From contig DRFI01000010.1 in NCBI GenBank assembly GCA_011050675.1, positions 247,962-311,961 on the forward strand: 64,000 bases of DNA, read 5' to 3'. Both the position numbers and the translations under genes were made by a program. Numbering within the stretch: the stretch's first letter is position 1; each line of letters opens with the position of its first letter. This stretch comes from Maribacter sp. (lineage in GTDB: Bacteria > Bacteroidota > Bacteroidia > Flavobacteriales > Flavobacteriaceae). Shown here one piece after another: positions 36,176-45,761 of the stretch. The notes beneath the pieces were generated by a model that searched no databases, had not been told where the DNA came from, and saw nothing but the letters and a program-made list of their open reading frames with translations.

Positions 36176-37579
36176 ATGGCGTTAGAATCTAACGAGAGAC
36201 CGGACAAGCCAATAACAAAATTCGAATCAATGTTAAAGACAGATGATGTCTATTTCTTTGATGCCGAAGATTTTGAAGATATTGTACACCATTATTTAAA
36301 TCATGGTAAAATTTCTTTGGCTAAAAAAGGAATTAAGATTGGTCTGCAACAACACCCCGGTTCTATTGAATTAAAATTGCTTCAAGTTGAAGTCATGGTT
36401 TTTGAAAACCAAATGGATAAAGCTGAAGCGCTTTTAGATGAGCTTCAACTTTTAGACAACCACAATGAAGAAATTTATATTCAACGCGCAAATATTTATT
36501 CTAAGCTAGACAATCATGAAGGTGCAATAGCACTTCTTCAAAAGGCGTTAAGCATCACCAATAACAGCTTTGATATTTATAGTCTTTTAGGCATGGAGTA
36601 TTTGTTCATGGACAACTTCAACGATGCCAAAGAAAGCTTCATGAAGTGCGTAGAGTTTGACGAGCAAGATTACTCATCGTTGTACAATGTTATCTATTGC
36701 TTTGAGTTTCTTGAAGATTATGAAGGTGCAATTATTTATTTGAACGGGTATTTAGAGAATAATCCTTATTGTGAGGTAGCTTGGCATCAACTAGGTAAAC
36801 AGTACTACTATAAAGAAATGTACACCGAGGCATTATCTGCTTTTGATTTTGCTATTATCTCAGATGACACATTTATAGGCGCCTATTTTGAAAAAGGAAA
36901 AGTTCTTGAAAAATTAGGTCGACATAAAGAGGCTATCGAAAATTACGAGACTACAATTTCTATTGAAGACCCTACATCTCATGCATTTTTAAGAATAGGA
37001 AAATGCTACGAAAAGTTGAAGGATACTGAAATGGCAAAATACTATTTCTACCAGACTGTACACGAGGATCCTCAATTAGACAAGGGTTGGTTAGCTATTA
37101 CAAATCTTTACTACAATAATAAGGATTATGAAAAAGCTGTGTTTTATATTAATAAGGCATTGAATATAGATGGAGAGAATCCGCAATATTGGAAAAAGTG
37201 TGCTAAAATTCATATGGCACTTAAAAACTATGACCAAGCCAATTTCGCATTCAAACAAGCAGTAGATTTAGGAAATTACGAATTGGAAACGTGGCTAAAT
37301 TGGGCTGAGGTTGTGCATATTAATGGTGAACAAGCGGCAGCTGTTGAGATTTTATCTCAAGGAAGAGAATTTTATCCAGAGAGCTTAAAATTACTATACA
37401 GATCTGTTGGCTATCTTTTACTTGCAGAAGACCCTATTAACGCACGTATAATGTTGATGGATGCATTGAAAATTGATAAGAAGCAGAAAAAACTACATTT
37501 GTTCACAGAAAATTTTCCAAAATACGGCAAGTCTGAATGGACACAAGAAATTGTGAAAAAATACAATAAAACCTCGTAG
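36176..37579 (+). CDS. Tetratricopeptide-repeat protein
   Basis: Soluble protein (467 aa) built of about ten or more TPR helical pairs from residue 30 to the end. Repeats such as EEIYIQRANIYSKLDNHEGAI, FDIYSLLGMEYLFMDNFNDAK and GAYFEKGKVLEKLGRHKEAIE are visible. No signal peptide or membrane helix is seen, so it is cytoplasmic. TPR proteins hold complexes together; the partner here is unknown. Downstream (17 nt) lie two DUF368 membrane transporters and aroE on the same strand, so it may belong to that operon. Confidence 0.85.
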   Translation: MALESNERPDKPITKFESMLKTDDVYFFDAEDFEDIVHHYLNHGKISLAKKGIKIGLQQHPGSIELKLLQVEVMVFENQMDKAEALLDELQLLDNHNEEIYIQRANIYSKLDNHEGAIALLQKALSITNNSFDIYSLLGMEYLFMDNFNDAKESFMKCVEFDEQDYSSLYNVIYCFEFLEDYEGAIIYLNGYLENNPYCEVAWHQLGKQYYYKEMYTEALSAFDFAIISDDTFIGAYFEKGKVLEKLGRHKEAIENYETTISIEDPTSHAFLRIGKCYEKLKDTEMAKYYFYQTVHEDPQLDKGWLAITNLYYNNKDYEKAVFYINKALNIDGENPQYWKKCAKIHMALKNYDQANFAFKQAVDLGNYELETWLNWAEVVHINGEQAAAVEILSQGREFYPESLKLLYRSVGYLLLAEDPINARIMLMDALKIDKKQKKLHLFTENFPKYGKSEWTQEIVKKYNKTS

Positions 37580-37596
37580 AAAGGGTTCTACATTTC

Positions 37597-38511
37597 ATGG
37601 AGAATAGAAAACTTAAAGATTATACTTTCATATCATTAAAAGGTATGGGAATGGGTATTGCCGAATTGGTTCCTGGAGTATCTGGCGGAACAATAGCCTT
37701 TGTAACAGGTATTTATGAAGAATTCATTACTTCTATCAACAATGTAAACCTAACCACCTTAAAAGTACTTAAACAAGAAGGTTTTAAAATGTTTTGGAAG
37801 AAATTAAACGGTAATTTTCTTTTGGCTTTGCTCATTGGAATGATGATCAGTATTTTCTCCCTATCCAAAGTAATTGCGTGGTTATTAGAAGATCACCCAA
37901 TACCAACATGGTCATTCTTTTTTGGACTGGTATTGGCAAGTGTAATATTCGTAGCCAAGTCCATAAAAAAATGGAACATTTTAGCTATATTATTATTCAT
38001 AATAGGCACAGCAAGTGCATTTTACATAACTACCCTACCCCCATCGGCTAGTTCTGGTAGTTTGCCTTTTATTTTCCTCTCTGGTGCCATAGCAATTTGC
38101 GCAATGGTTTTACCAGGTATTTCTGGATCATTTATATTAGTTTTATTAGGATCTTACAAAACAGTTCTAGAAGCCGTAAATGAAAAGGATTTTGGAATTA
38201 TAGTCACCTTTGCCTTTGGTGCCGCCTTTGGTATTTTAAGTTTTGCTAGAGTTTTGAAATGGATGTTCACCAATTATAAAGACGCTACTCTTGCTGTATT
38301 AACTGGTTTTATTCTTGGTTCATTAAATAAAATATGGCCTTGGAAGAATATAATCGAGATTATTCAAATTGGAAAAAAAGAAATTATAATAGACGAAAAT
38401 ATCTCTCCATTCGCTTTTTCTGGAGATAATCAATTAACCTTTGCCATTGTTGCCGCTATCATCGGTTTTTCTCTTATTTTTATATTAGAAAAATCAGCTT
38501 CTAAGAAGTAA
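37597..38511 (+). CDS. DUF368 family polyprenyl-phosphate transporter, copy 1
   Basis: Integral membrane protein (304 aa) with about eight to ten helices. The two inverted half-repeats have the family signatures ELVPGVSGGTIAFVTG (about 22-37) and VLPGISGSFILVLLG (about 170-184). Work on DUF368 members (PopT) shows that they return undecaprenyl phosphate across the inner membrane so that the cell-wall and O-antigen carrier lipid can be reused. It starts 17 nt after the TPR gene and is followed after 12 nt by a second DUF368 gene. Assignment to carrier-lipid recycling is by family; substrate preference is unknown. Confidence 0.88.
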   Translation: MENRKLKDYTFISLKGMGMGIAELVPGVSGGTIAFVTGIYEEFITSINNVNLTTLKVLKQEGFKMFWKKLNGNFLLALLIGMMISIFSLSKVIAWLLEDHPIPTWSFFFGLVLASVIFVAKSIKKWNILAILLFIIGTASAFYITTLPPSASSGSLPFIFLSGAIAICAMVLPGISGSFILVLLGSYKTVLEAVNEKDFGIIVTFAFGAAFGILSFARVLKWMFTNYKDATLAVLTGFILGSLNKIWPWKNIIEIIQIGKKEIIIDENISPFAFSGDNQLTFAIVAAIIGFSLIFILEKSASKK

Positions 38512-38523
38512 GCGAAAACATAC

Positions 38524-39543
38524 ATGAACCAACCCCGATCCCTTACCGATAAATTTTTCTTGGTCATTAAGGGTCTTTGCATGGGCACAGCCAATAAAGT
38601 ACCTGGGGTCTCTGGGGGAATAGTTGCCTTTGTTGGTGGTTTTTACGAAGAGTTTATATATTCACTTCAAAAAGTAAATGCTAAAGCTTTTAAGCTCTTA
38701 ATTAATGGTAGGTTTAAAAGTTTCTACCGTTATATTAATGGCTCTTTTTTAACCCTTCTTATATTTGGTATGCTAGTTAGTTATTTCAGCATATCAAAAG
38801 TTTTAGACTATTTTTTAGTTAAACGAGAACTATTTGTTTGGGCTACCTTTTTTGGTATGATTCTAGGCTCAATCTATTACATAGGTAAGGATTTCGATTA
38901 CTGGAAAAAGAAAACATTTACTGCTGCAATTATTGGCTTAAGTGTTGGGGTCGCAATTAGTTTTCTTAACCCTGCAAAAGAAAACGACAATCTGTTATTC
39001 ATCTTTTTATGCGGAATGATCAGTGTATCTGGCATGACCCTTCCAGGACTTTCAGGTTCCTTCATTTTAATATTATTAGGAAATTATGTACTACTACTAG
39101 TAGATTCGGTAAATGCCCTTTATGATACTTTTTCAGAAGTATTAGTAGGTGATTTCAGCTTCACCTCTAACATCGAGAGACTACATACCCTTAAAATTTT
39201 AGCAGTATTTACATTGGGATCAGCTACTGGTCTGGTTACCTTATCGCATTTACTGACCTTTGTATTAAAACATTATAAGCATGTAACAACTGCAATTATA
39301 CTAGGATTTATAACTGGATCTCTAGGTGTGGTGTGGCCATGGAAGAAAACTATTTTCAAAACCGGATTTGACGGTGAATTGATTTTAGACACTAACGGAA
39401 AAAAAATAATAATGAACTACGAACGCTTTCTTCCAGATTTGACCACTGTAGAAAACTGGACAGCGATTTTCTTTATTATAATTGGTATTAGTATTTTGCT
39501 ACTTTTAGATTGGTATGGAAAAAACAGAAAAACAGAAAGCTAA
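38524..39543 (+). CDS. DUF368 family polyprenyl-phosphate transporter, copy 2
   Basis: Second tandem DUF368 membrane protein (339 aa). It has the same half-repeat motifs, NKVPGVSGGIVAFVGGF (about 24-40) and TLPGLSGSFILILLG, but clearly diverged sequence. It carries an extra segment near 200-220 (LVGDFSFTSNIERL) and a longer loop before the last helix. The divergence rules out a very recent duplication and suggests two distinct jobs, for instance different carrier lipids or growth conditions. Its last 29 nt overlap the aroE start, which implies tight co-translation. Confidence 0.87.
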   Translation: MNQPRSLTDKFFLVIKGLCMGTANKVPGVSGGIVAFVGGFYEEFIYSLQKVNAKAFKLLINGRFKSFYRYINGSFLTLLIFGMLVSYFSISKVLDYFLVKRELFVWATFFGMILGSIYYIGKDFDYWKKKTFTAAIIGLSVGVAISFLNPAKENDNLLFIFLCGMISVSGMTLPGLSGSFILILLGNYVLLLVDSVNALYDTFSEVLVGDFSFTSNIERLHTLKILAVFTLGSATGLVTLSHLLTFVLKHYKHVTTAIILGFITGSLGVVWPWKKTIFKTGFDGELILDTNGKKIIMNYERFLPDLTTVENWTAIFFIIIGISILLLLDWYGKNRKTES

Positions 39544-40267
39544 TTTCGGCTTAGTAGGAAAAGATATTTCTTATTCATTTTCAAGAGGATATTTCAAAAA
39601 GAAATTTGAAGATATGGGGTTAAATAATCACTCATATCAAAATTTCGATTTGAAAAGTATTTCTGAATTCCCTTCCATCTTAGAAAAGACCTTAGATGTA
39701 AAAGGTCTAAATGTAACCATACCATATAAAGAAGAAGTAATTCCCTTTTTAGATAAAATAAATATTGCTGCTAAAAAAATTGGAGCAGTGAACACTATAA
39801 AGGTTACTAAAAATGGTTTAATTGGTTTTAATACCGATGCCTATGGTTTTAAAAAATCTATAGAACCTCACCTAAAAAAGCATCATAACAAAGCATTAAT
39901 ATTAGGTACAGGTGGTGCATCAAAAGCCATTGCTTTTGTTCTTGAAGAATTAGACATAGATTTTAGTTTTGTTTCTAGAAGTGGAAAAAATAACGGTTAC
40001 ACCTACCAAGACTTAACCGATGACATCATCATTGACCATACCTTAATAATCAACAGTTCACCTGTTGGCACATTCCCTAATATTGAAGAAAAGCCAGCAA
40101 TACCGTATACCAAGATTACTAAAGAACATCTTTTGTTCGACCTTATTTACAATCCAGAAGAAACTGCATTTTTAGCAGCCGGAAAAGCAAATGGAGCTAC
40201 TATTTGTAACGGGCATAAAATGCTAGAATTTCAAGCTGAAAAATCTTGGGAAATCTGGAATCAATAA
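39515..40267 (+). CDS. aroE: Shikimate dehydrogenase
   Basis: NADPH-dependent reduction of 3-dehydroshikimate to shikimate, for aromatic amino acids (250 aa). Motifs: FGLVGKDISYSFSRGYF (substrate pocket, about 11-27), LNVTIPYKEEVIPFLD with catalytic Lys (about 68-83), GAVNTI, GFNTDAYGF, the nucleotide-binding LGTGGASKAIAFVL and the ending NGHKMLEFQAEKSWEIW. It is a little shorter than the common 270 aa. It starts inside the preceding DUF368 gene (29 nt overlap), so the pairing with lipid-carrier transporters may be only organisational. Confidence 0.93.
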   Translation: MEKTEKQKANFGLVGKDISYSFSRGYFKKKFEDMGLNNHSYQNFDLKSISEFPSILEKTLDVKGLNVTIPYKEEVIPFLDKINIAAKKIGAVNTIKVTKNGLIGFNTDAYGFKKSIEPHLKKHHNKALILGTGGASKAIAFVLEELDIDFSFVSRSGKNNGYTYQDLTDDIIIDHTLIINSSPVGTFPNIEEKPAIPYTKITKEHLLFDLIYNPEETAFLAAGKANGATICNGHKMLEFQAEKSWEIWNQ

Positions 40268-40413
40268 ATAACAGATACAATCCCCATTTTTTAAAGTGAA
40301 TGTAAATTATAGATTTCAGCTAGCTTAGTCCTTTATAGGGTAACTAAAAAGAACAATCAATTCTTTGCCAGTCTTGGGGTTGTCACTATCTTGTAAGCAT
40401 ATAATTTAGGATT

Positions 40414-42420
40414 ATGTCTGAGGATAAAAAACAAGAACTACCAGAAATTTCAATTGAAGAAAAAACTGTAACAGAAACTACTGAAAACACAGTTGATTCT
40501 CCAGAAATTTCAACAAAATTACAGCCAGAAGAATCAACTGACTCAAACGACGCTGCGGTAGAAGCTGATGTCATGGACGAAATTGATGATTCTAATGCTG
40601 AAGATGCTGAGGATACCGATACGGAAAAGAGACATGAAATTCCCATGCCAGACTACCATGAAATGAACATGGAGAATTTAGTAGGCGAATTACAACGCTT
40701 AGTGAAGAACGAAAAAGTTCAGGCAATAAGAAAACACGTAGACGCTATAAAAGACGAATTCAACCAAAAGTTTGATGAATTTTTAGAAGAAAAGAAGGAA
40801 GAGTTCATAGCTAGCGGTGGTAATGAAATAGATTTTAGATATAATTCTGTAGACAAAAGACAGTTTACCGAAGTATATTCTGAGTATAGAGACAAAAGAA
40901 ATCAACATTACAAAAGCTTAGAAAAAAGTCATAAAGAAAATCTTGAATATAGGTTAGATCTTATTGAACAGTTAAAGGCATTGGTTAACGTTGAAGAGGA
41001 CATAAATACCACATATAATAATTTTAAGGATATACAGGCAAAATGGCGTCATGCTGGTCCTATACCTCGTGCAGACTATAACAATGTATGGAAAACATAC
41101 CACCACCACATTGAAATTTTCTATGACTTTTTAAATATCAACAGAGATTTAAGAGACTTAGATTTTAAGCATAATCTAGAGGAAAAAGGCAAAATAGTAG
41201 CTAGAGCAGAAGAATTATCTAAAGAACCAGACCTAAATAGAGCATTTAGAGAGTTACAAGTTTTACATAAAATTTGGAAAGAAGACTTAGGTCCCGTAGG
41301 TAAAGAGCACAGAGAAGAAATTTGGGGTCGTTTTAGCGCTGCAACCAAAATAATACACGAAAGAAGGCAAGATTATTTTAAAAATCTTGATAAAATAAAA
41401 GATGAGAATTTAGAGCGTAAGCATGCTATTATTGCTGAGATAAATACTCTTAGTGAAAATGTATCTAGTAACCATGGTACGCTTCAGCAACAGATTAAAA
41501 AATTAGAGGAACTTAGAGAAGCGTTTTTTAAAGCCGGTCAAGTACCCCAAAAAGTAAATTCTAAAACGTGGAATAGTTTCAAAGGAGCTGTACGTGCATT
41601 TAATCAAAACAAAAATGCATTCTACAAAAACCTTAAAAAAGACCAACAAGAAAACCTTGATAAGAAAAGAGCTTTATTAGAGATTGCTGTTTCAATAAAG
41701 GATAGTGAAGATTTTGATGCTGCAACTTCAGAAATGAAGCGAATTCAAGGACAGTGGAAAAAAATTGGTCACGTACCAAGAAAATACTCCGACAAGTTAT
41801 GGAAAGAGTTTAAAACAGCTTGCAACCATTATTTTGACAGGTTAAACGCTCTTAAAAATGATGCTTTTAAGGAGGAAGAAGAAAGTTTCAAACAAAAAGA
41901 AGATTGTATCGATCGACTTAAAGCATTTGAACTAAGTGGAGATAAAAGCAAAGATTTAGCTTCGATTAAAAAATTCTCTGAAGAATGGAAAACTTATGGT
42001 AGAGTTCCCTTTAAAAAGAAGAACATCAATCAGAAATTCGATAAAATTATAGATGCCCTTTATCAAAAATTAGGCATTAGTAAACAAGAATCTGAATTGC
42101 TTAAATATGGTAACAAAATTCAACAGCTTACCGGTAATGATAATCAAGAACGTGCTATACAGAATGAGCGATCATTCATTAGAAAAAAGATAGAGGAAAG
42201 CAAAGACGAAATTAGACAGCTAGAAAATAACTTACAATTTTTCTCAAATGCTTCTGAGAGTAATCCTTTGGTACAAGACGTTATAAAAAGAGTTAATCAA
42301 CACAAAGAATCATTGACTGCTTGGAAGGCTAAATTGAAAAAACTAAACATCTTAAAAAACAATTTGGTTAAAGATGAAGAAGAAGGTGAAAATGTTGAAG
42401 AACCTAAAATTGAAGAATAG
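40414..42420 (+). CDS. DUF349 repeat protein
   Basis: Long, charged, helical cytoplasmic protein (668 aa). An acidic low-complexity N-terminus (about 1-75) is followed by at least five DUF349 units, recognisable by a repeating …W.…GPVP/…IPR… pattern (WRHAGPIPR, WKEDLGPVGK, FFKAGQVPQ, WKKIGHVPRK, WKTYGRVPFKK). The C-terminus is coiled coil with QLENNLQFFSNASESNPLV (about 600-618). DUF349 proteins are common in Bacteroidota and have no settled function. It is monocistronic as far as I can see, with a hairpin after it. Confidence 0.83.
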   Translation: MSEDKKQELPEISIEEKTVTETTENTVDSPEISTKLQPEESTDSNDAAVEADVMDEIDDSNAEDAEDTDTEKRHEIPMPDYHEMNMENLVGELQRLVKNEKVQAIRKHVDAIKDEFNQKFDEFLEEKKEEFIASGGNEIDFRYNSVDKRQFTEVYSEYRDKRNQHYKSLEKSHKENLEYRLDLIEQLKALVNVEEDINTTYNNFKDIQAKWRHAGPIPRADYNNVWKTYHHHIEIFYDFLNINRDLRDLDFKHNLEEKGKIVARAEELSKEPDLNRAFRELQVLHKIWKEDLGPVGKEHREEIWGRFSAATKIIHERRQDYFKNLDKIKDENLERKHAIIAEINTLSENVSSNHGTLQQQIKKLEELREAFFKAGQVPQKVNSKTWNSFKGAVRAFNQNKNAFYKNLKKDQQENLDKKRALLEIAVSIKDSEDFDAATSEMKRIQGQWKKIGHVPRKYSDKLWKEFKTACNHYFDRLNALKNDAFKEEEESFKQKEDCIDRLKAFELSGDKSKDLASIKKFSEEWKTYGRVPFKKKNINQKFDKIIDALYQKLGISKQESELLKYGNKIQQLTGNDNQERAIQNERSFIRKKIEESKDEIRQLENNLQFFSNASESNPLVQDVIKRVNQHKESLTAWKAKLKKLNILKNNLVKDEEEGENVEEPKIEE

Positions 42421-42439
42421 TTTTAAAGATTAAAATGAG

Positions 42440-42487
42440 GTTCAATAAATAAAATGATTCGGTAAAAAATCGAGTCATTTTATTGAA
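42440..42487 (+). terminator. Imperfect hairpin after the DUF349 gene
   Basis: TTCAAT-AAAATGA and TCATTTT-ATTGAA pair, with a 4-nt bulge on the left arm and a loop of about 15 nt. There is no long T run, so termination would be weak or factor-assisted. A structural role is only possible. Confidence 0.4.
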
Positions 42488-42581
42488 CACACAAGACATA
42501 TAACAATAGTATACTTTGCATGTTACATATGTAAGAAAATACCTGCTTTTAAAAGATAGATGTTTTAGTCATACCTAATAT

Positions 42582-43793
42582 ATGTTGAAGCCAAAAATTC
42601 CACAAAACGAACAGCAAAGACTTAAGGCATTAAAAAGCTTTAATGTTCTTGATACTCTAGAAGAGCAAGAATACGATGCTATTACCCGTATCGCCGCAGA
42701 TATTTGCAATACACCTATCGCACTGGTTTCTTTGATAGATGAAGATAGACAGTGGTTTAAATCTCACCATGGAATAGATGCTTCCGAAACTCCACGAGAT
42801 TTAGCATTCTGCGCACATGCCGTTAACACACCAGATTCCTTATTATTGGTAAATGACGCCAATAAAGATGAACGCTTCTTTGATAACCCTTTAGTAACCG
42901 GTGGTCCGCAAGTACAGTTTTATGCTGGAGCTCCATTAAATACAAAAGAAGGTGAATCTATTGGAACGTTATGCGTAATTGACACAAAACCTAGAGCTGA
43001 ATTTACAGAAAAACAGCAAGCCAGTTTAAAAGATTTAGCCAATCAGGTAATGGCGCAATTTGAGCTTAGAAGGCAAAATATTCAGCAGAAGCTTATAAAC
43101 GAAGAATTACGTATTAAGAACAATCAACTAAAACATCTGTCATACCGTTTAGCACATGACATGAAAACTCCACTCTTAGGTATTAGCTCTATTGTTGGGT
43201 TTATAAAAGAGGACTATTCAGAATTTTATAAGGAGACAGAAATACCAAATTACTTAGGTATTATAGATAACAGGGTAGAATATATGGAGTCGTTAATTAA
43301 TGGAATCATTAATTACAATGCTATTACAAATGCAGAGATAAATTTAGAGGATTTTGAAATCTCAAAAGAAATACAAACCATACTTGGACAACAGTCCGAA
43401 AGTAGCTTGGTAGAACTACAGTTAGATAATTGCTCTCATACCATAAATCATTCTTTAAATAGCTTTCGCCAAATATTAAGAGACTTAATATCTAACAGTA
43501 TAAAATTCACCAATAAATCTAATATTGAAATCATAATCTCCTATAAAGAAGATGACGATTTTTATTACTTCACCTATGAAGATAACGGTCCGGGAATACC
43601 CGAACGTTATTGGGAGAAGGTTTTTGCTTTATTTGAAAAACTTGGCACTAAAGGTGCCAGTGATACAGGTATTGGTCTAACTACTATTAAAGCATTAATA
43701 GATAAACTTGGCGGTGAAATTACCATAGGAAATAGAAAAGACAACAAAGAAGGGGTATATTTCAATTTCACACTTTCCAAGAACCTATCATAA
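42582..43793 (+). CDS. GAF-domain sensor histidine kinase
   Basis: Cytoplasmic histidine kinase (403 aa) without membrane helices. The GAF domain (about 25-165) has CNTPIALVSLIDEDRQWFKS and IGTLCVIDTKPR. The dimerisation helix holds the phosphorylated His192 in YRLAHDMKTPLLG, and the catalytic ATPase domain has RDLISNSIKFT (N box), DNGPGIPERYW and GASDTGIGLTTIKAL. No receiver domain or response-regulator gene lies next to it, so it is an orphan kinase. The gene 14 nt downstream encodes a tiny cytochrome, which suggests a link to heme or respiratory state, but this is inference. Confidence 0.9.
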   Translation: MLKPKIPQNEQQRLKALKSFNVLDTLEEQEYDAITRIAADICNTPIALVSLIDEDRQWFKSHHGIDASETPRDLAFCAHAVNTPDSLLLVNDANKDERFFDNPLVTGGPQVQFYAGAPLNTKEGESIGTLCVIDTKPRAEFTEKQQASLKDLANQVMAQFELRRQNIQQKLINEELRIKNNQLKHLSYRLAHDMKTPLLGISSIVGFIKEDYSEFYKETEIPNYLGIIDNRVEYMESLINGIINYNAITNAEINLEDFEISKEIQTILGQQSESSLVELQLDNCSHTINHSLNSFRQILRDLISNSIKFTNKSNIEIIISYKEDDDFYYFTYEDNGPGIPERYWEKVFALFEKLGTKGASDTGIGLTTIKALIDKLGGEITIGNRKDNKEGVYFNFTLSKNLS

Positions 43794-43807
43794 TTAGTAT
43801 TGGACGC

Positions 43808-44128
43808 ATGAAGCTAATAGTACTGATCATTTTAGCTGTTATTAATTTATCACCTAAACCTTCATTTAAGAAACCTGAAGTTTTAAATCGTCAAATAAAT
43901 AGTACCAAGCAGGATGCATTTTCAGTATTGAATAGGAATTGTAATTTTTGTCATTCAAATAAAAAGGGTCGAACAGTCTTTACCTTGAAAAACATGAACG
44001 ATTTTGCTAAAGCCATAGAATACCAAGTATTCCTTAAGAAGAAAATGCCAAAAGGGAGAAAAAATAAATTAACCCTTACCGAAGAGAAAATGTTAAGAAC
44101 TTGGATTGATTCTCTCAATAAGACATAA
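43808..44128 (+). CDS. Small exported c-type cytochrome
   Basis: 106 aa protein with an N-terminal hydrophobic leader (about 2-14). It has one heme-attachment motif, Cys45-Asn-Phe-Cys48-His49, and a candidate axial ligand Met80 in KKKMPKGRK, the Met-Pro arrangement of class I cytochromes. The whole fold would be only about 70 residues, close to the smallest of its class. It follows the GAF kinase after 14 nt and ends in a strong terminator, so the two form a two-gene unit. Function may be electron transfer or heme-based sensing; neither is shown. The signal sequence is short, and anchoring rather than cleavage is possible. Confidence 0.75.
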   Translation: MKLIVLIILAVINLSPKPSFKKPEVLNRQINSTKQDAFSVLNRNCNFCHSNKKGRTVFTLKNMNDFAKAIEYQVFLKKKMPKGRKNKLTLTEEKMLRTWIDSLNKT

Positions 44129-44162
44129 AAAAAGCCCTCTATTAAATAGAGGGCTTTTTTTT
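44127..44162. terminator. Bidirectional terminator, cytochrome / rny
   Basis: AAAGCCCTCTATT and AATAGAGGGCTTT pair closely around one or two bases, with A and T runs outside. It separates the plus-strand cytochrome gene and the minus-strand rny gene. Confidence 0.9.
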
Positions 44163-44174
44163 ATATAATATAAA

Positions 44175-45743
44175 TTACTTAGCTACATTGACAGCTCTTG
44201 TCTCACGTATAACAGTAACTTTTACTTGACCAGGATAAGTCATATCTGTTTGAATTTTCTGTGAAATTTCAAAAGACAACTGTGCTGCTCTATCATCATT
44301 TACTTTCTCGCTTTCAACAATTACACGAAGCTCTCTACCTGCTTGAATTGCGTAAGCCTTCTGTACACCACTAAATCCAAAAGCAACCTCTTCAAGGTCT
44401 TTTAAACGCTGAATGTAAGAATCTAACACTTGTCTTCTTGCTCCAGGTCTAGCACCACTAATAGCATCACAAACCTGAACTATAGGTGCAATTAACGTTT
44501 TCATTTCAATTTCATCGTGGTGCGCACCGATAGCATTACAAACTTCCTCTTTTTCACCAAATTTCTCAGCCCATTGCATTCCTAAGATTGCATGTGGAGT
44601 TTCCACTTCATTTTCAGTATTTGGTACTTTACCGATATCATGTAAAAGACCTGCACGTTTAGCTATCTTAGGATTAAGTCCTAATTCAGCAGCCATAACA
44701 CCACAAAGTTTCGCTACTTCTCTTGAGTGTTGTAAAAGGTTTTGTCCGTAAGAAGAACGGTATTTCATTCTACCAACTGCACGTATTAATTCTGGGTGTA
44801 ACCCATGAATACCTAAATCTATAACAGTTCGCTTACCAATCTCTACGATTTCCGCTTCAATCTGTTTTTCGGTCTTCTTAACTATTTCTTCAATTCTTGC
44901 AGGGTGAATTCTACCGTCGGTAACTAATTTATGAAGTGAAAGTCTAGCAACCTCTCTTCTAACCGAATCAAAACAAGAAAGTATAATAGCTTCTGGTGTA
45001 TCATCAACAATAATTTCAACACCTGTGGCAGCTTCTAATGCTCTAATATTTCTACCTTCTCTACCAATGATACGTCCTTTTACATCATCAGATTCAATAT
45101 TAAAAACAGATACACAGTTTTCAACAGCTTCCTCTGTACCAATTCTCTGAATAGTATTGATGATTATTTTACGTGCTTCTTGTTGTGCGGTAAGTTTAGA
45201 TTCTTCTACCGTTGACTGAATGTATGCCATGGCATCAGACTTCGCAGTTTCCTTTAAGCTCTCTACCAATTGGTTTTTGGCATCATCAGCAGATAATCCA
45301 GAAATTACTTCTAATTGTTGAATTTGGCTTTTATGCATTTTATCCAACTCCTCATGACGTTTGTCAAAAAGTTCTTTTTTCTGCTCTACATCTTTCAGCT
45401 TACTATCTAACTGAGAGTTCATATTCTTGTTTTTCGCAAGTTCACTACTAACTTGAGACTCTTTATCTCTCGTTCTCTTCTCCGCTTCGTTTATCTTTCT
45501 ATCTTTACTATTAATGACCTTTTCATGCTCTGCTTTTAGCTCTAAAAACTTCTCTTTCGCTTGTAAAATCTTTTCTTTCTTAACACTCTCTCCTTCTGCA
45601 TTTGCATCTTTCAGTATGCGTTCAGCGTCTTTCTTTGCATTTATTATGGTCTTAGAGGCTTTCCCTTTTTCCAAAAATTTTGCTATTGCAAAACCGATTG
45701 CCAGCCCAACTATTGCGGCAATAATTATCATTGTACTATCCAT
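44175..45743 (-). CDS. rny: Ribonuclease Y
   Basis: Membrane-anchored endoribonuclease that starts mRNA decay (522 aa from the chosen start). An N-terminal helix ([19 protein letters not shown]) is followed by a long coiled coil (about 25-195). The KH RNA-binding domain has [19 protein letters not shown], and the HD catalytic domain has [12 protein letters not shown], then HPELIRAVG and [12 protein letters not shown]. An in-frame ATG 17 codons upstream is possible, but that extra segment begins within the terminator of the 6S-like RNA and is not family-like, so MDSTMI at 45743 is preferred. Confidence 0.93.
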   Translation of the reverse strand: MDSTMIIIAAIVGLAIGFAIAKFLEKGKASKTIINAKKDAERILKDANAEGESVKKEKILQAKEKFLELKAEHEKVINSKDRKINEAEKRTRDKESQVSSELAKNKNMNSQLDSKLKDVEQKKELFDKRHEELDKMHKSQIQQLEVISGLSADDAKNQLVESLKETAKSDAMAYIQSTVEESKLTAQQEARKIIINTIQRIGTEEAVENCVSVFNIESDDVKGRIIGREGRNIRALEAATGVEIIVDDTPEAIILSCFDSVRREVARLSLHKLVTDGRIHPARIEEIVKKTEKQIEAEIVEIGKRTVIDLGIHGLHPELIRAVGRMKYRSSYGQNLLQHSREVAKLCGVMAAELGLNPKIAKRAGLLHDIGKVPNTENEVETPHAILGMQWAEKFGEKEEVCNAIGAHHDEIEMKTLIAPIVQVCDAISGARPGARRQVLDSYIQRLKDLEEVAFGFSGVQKAYAIQAGRELRVIVESEKVNDDRAAQLSFEISQKIQTDMTYPGQVKVTVIRETRAVNVAK

Positions 45744-45761
45744 AGTGTAATTTATTAATAA

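Noticed and set aside
37597..40267. TPR-DUF368-DUF368-aroE as a new secretion or defence system
   Set aside because: Each part has a known housekeeping role and the only unusual point is the duplication, which is reported separately.
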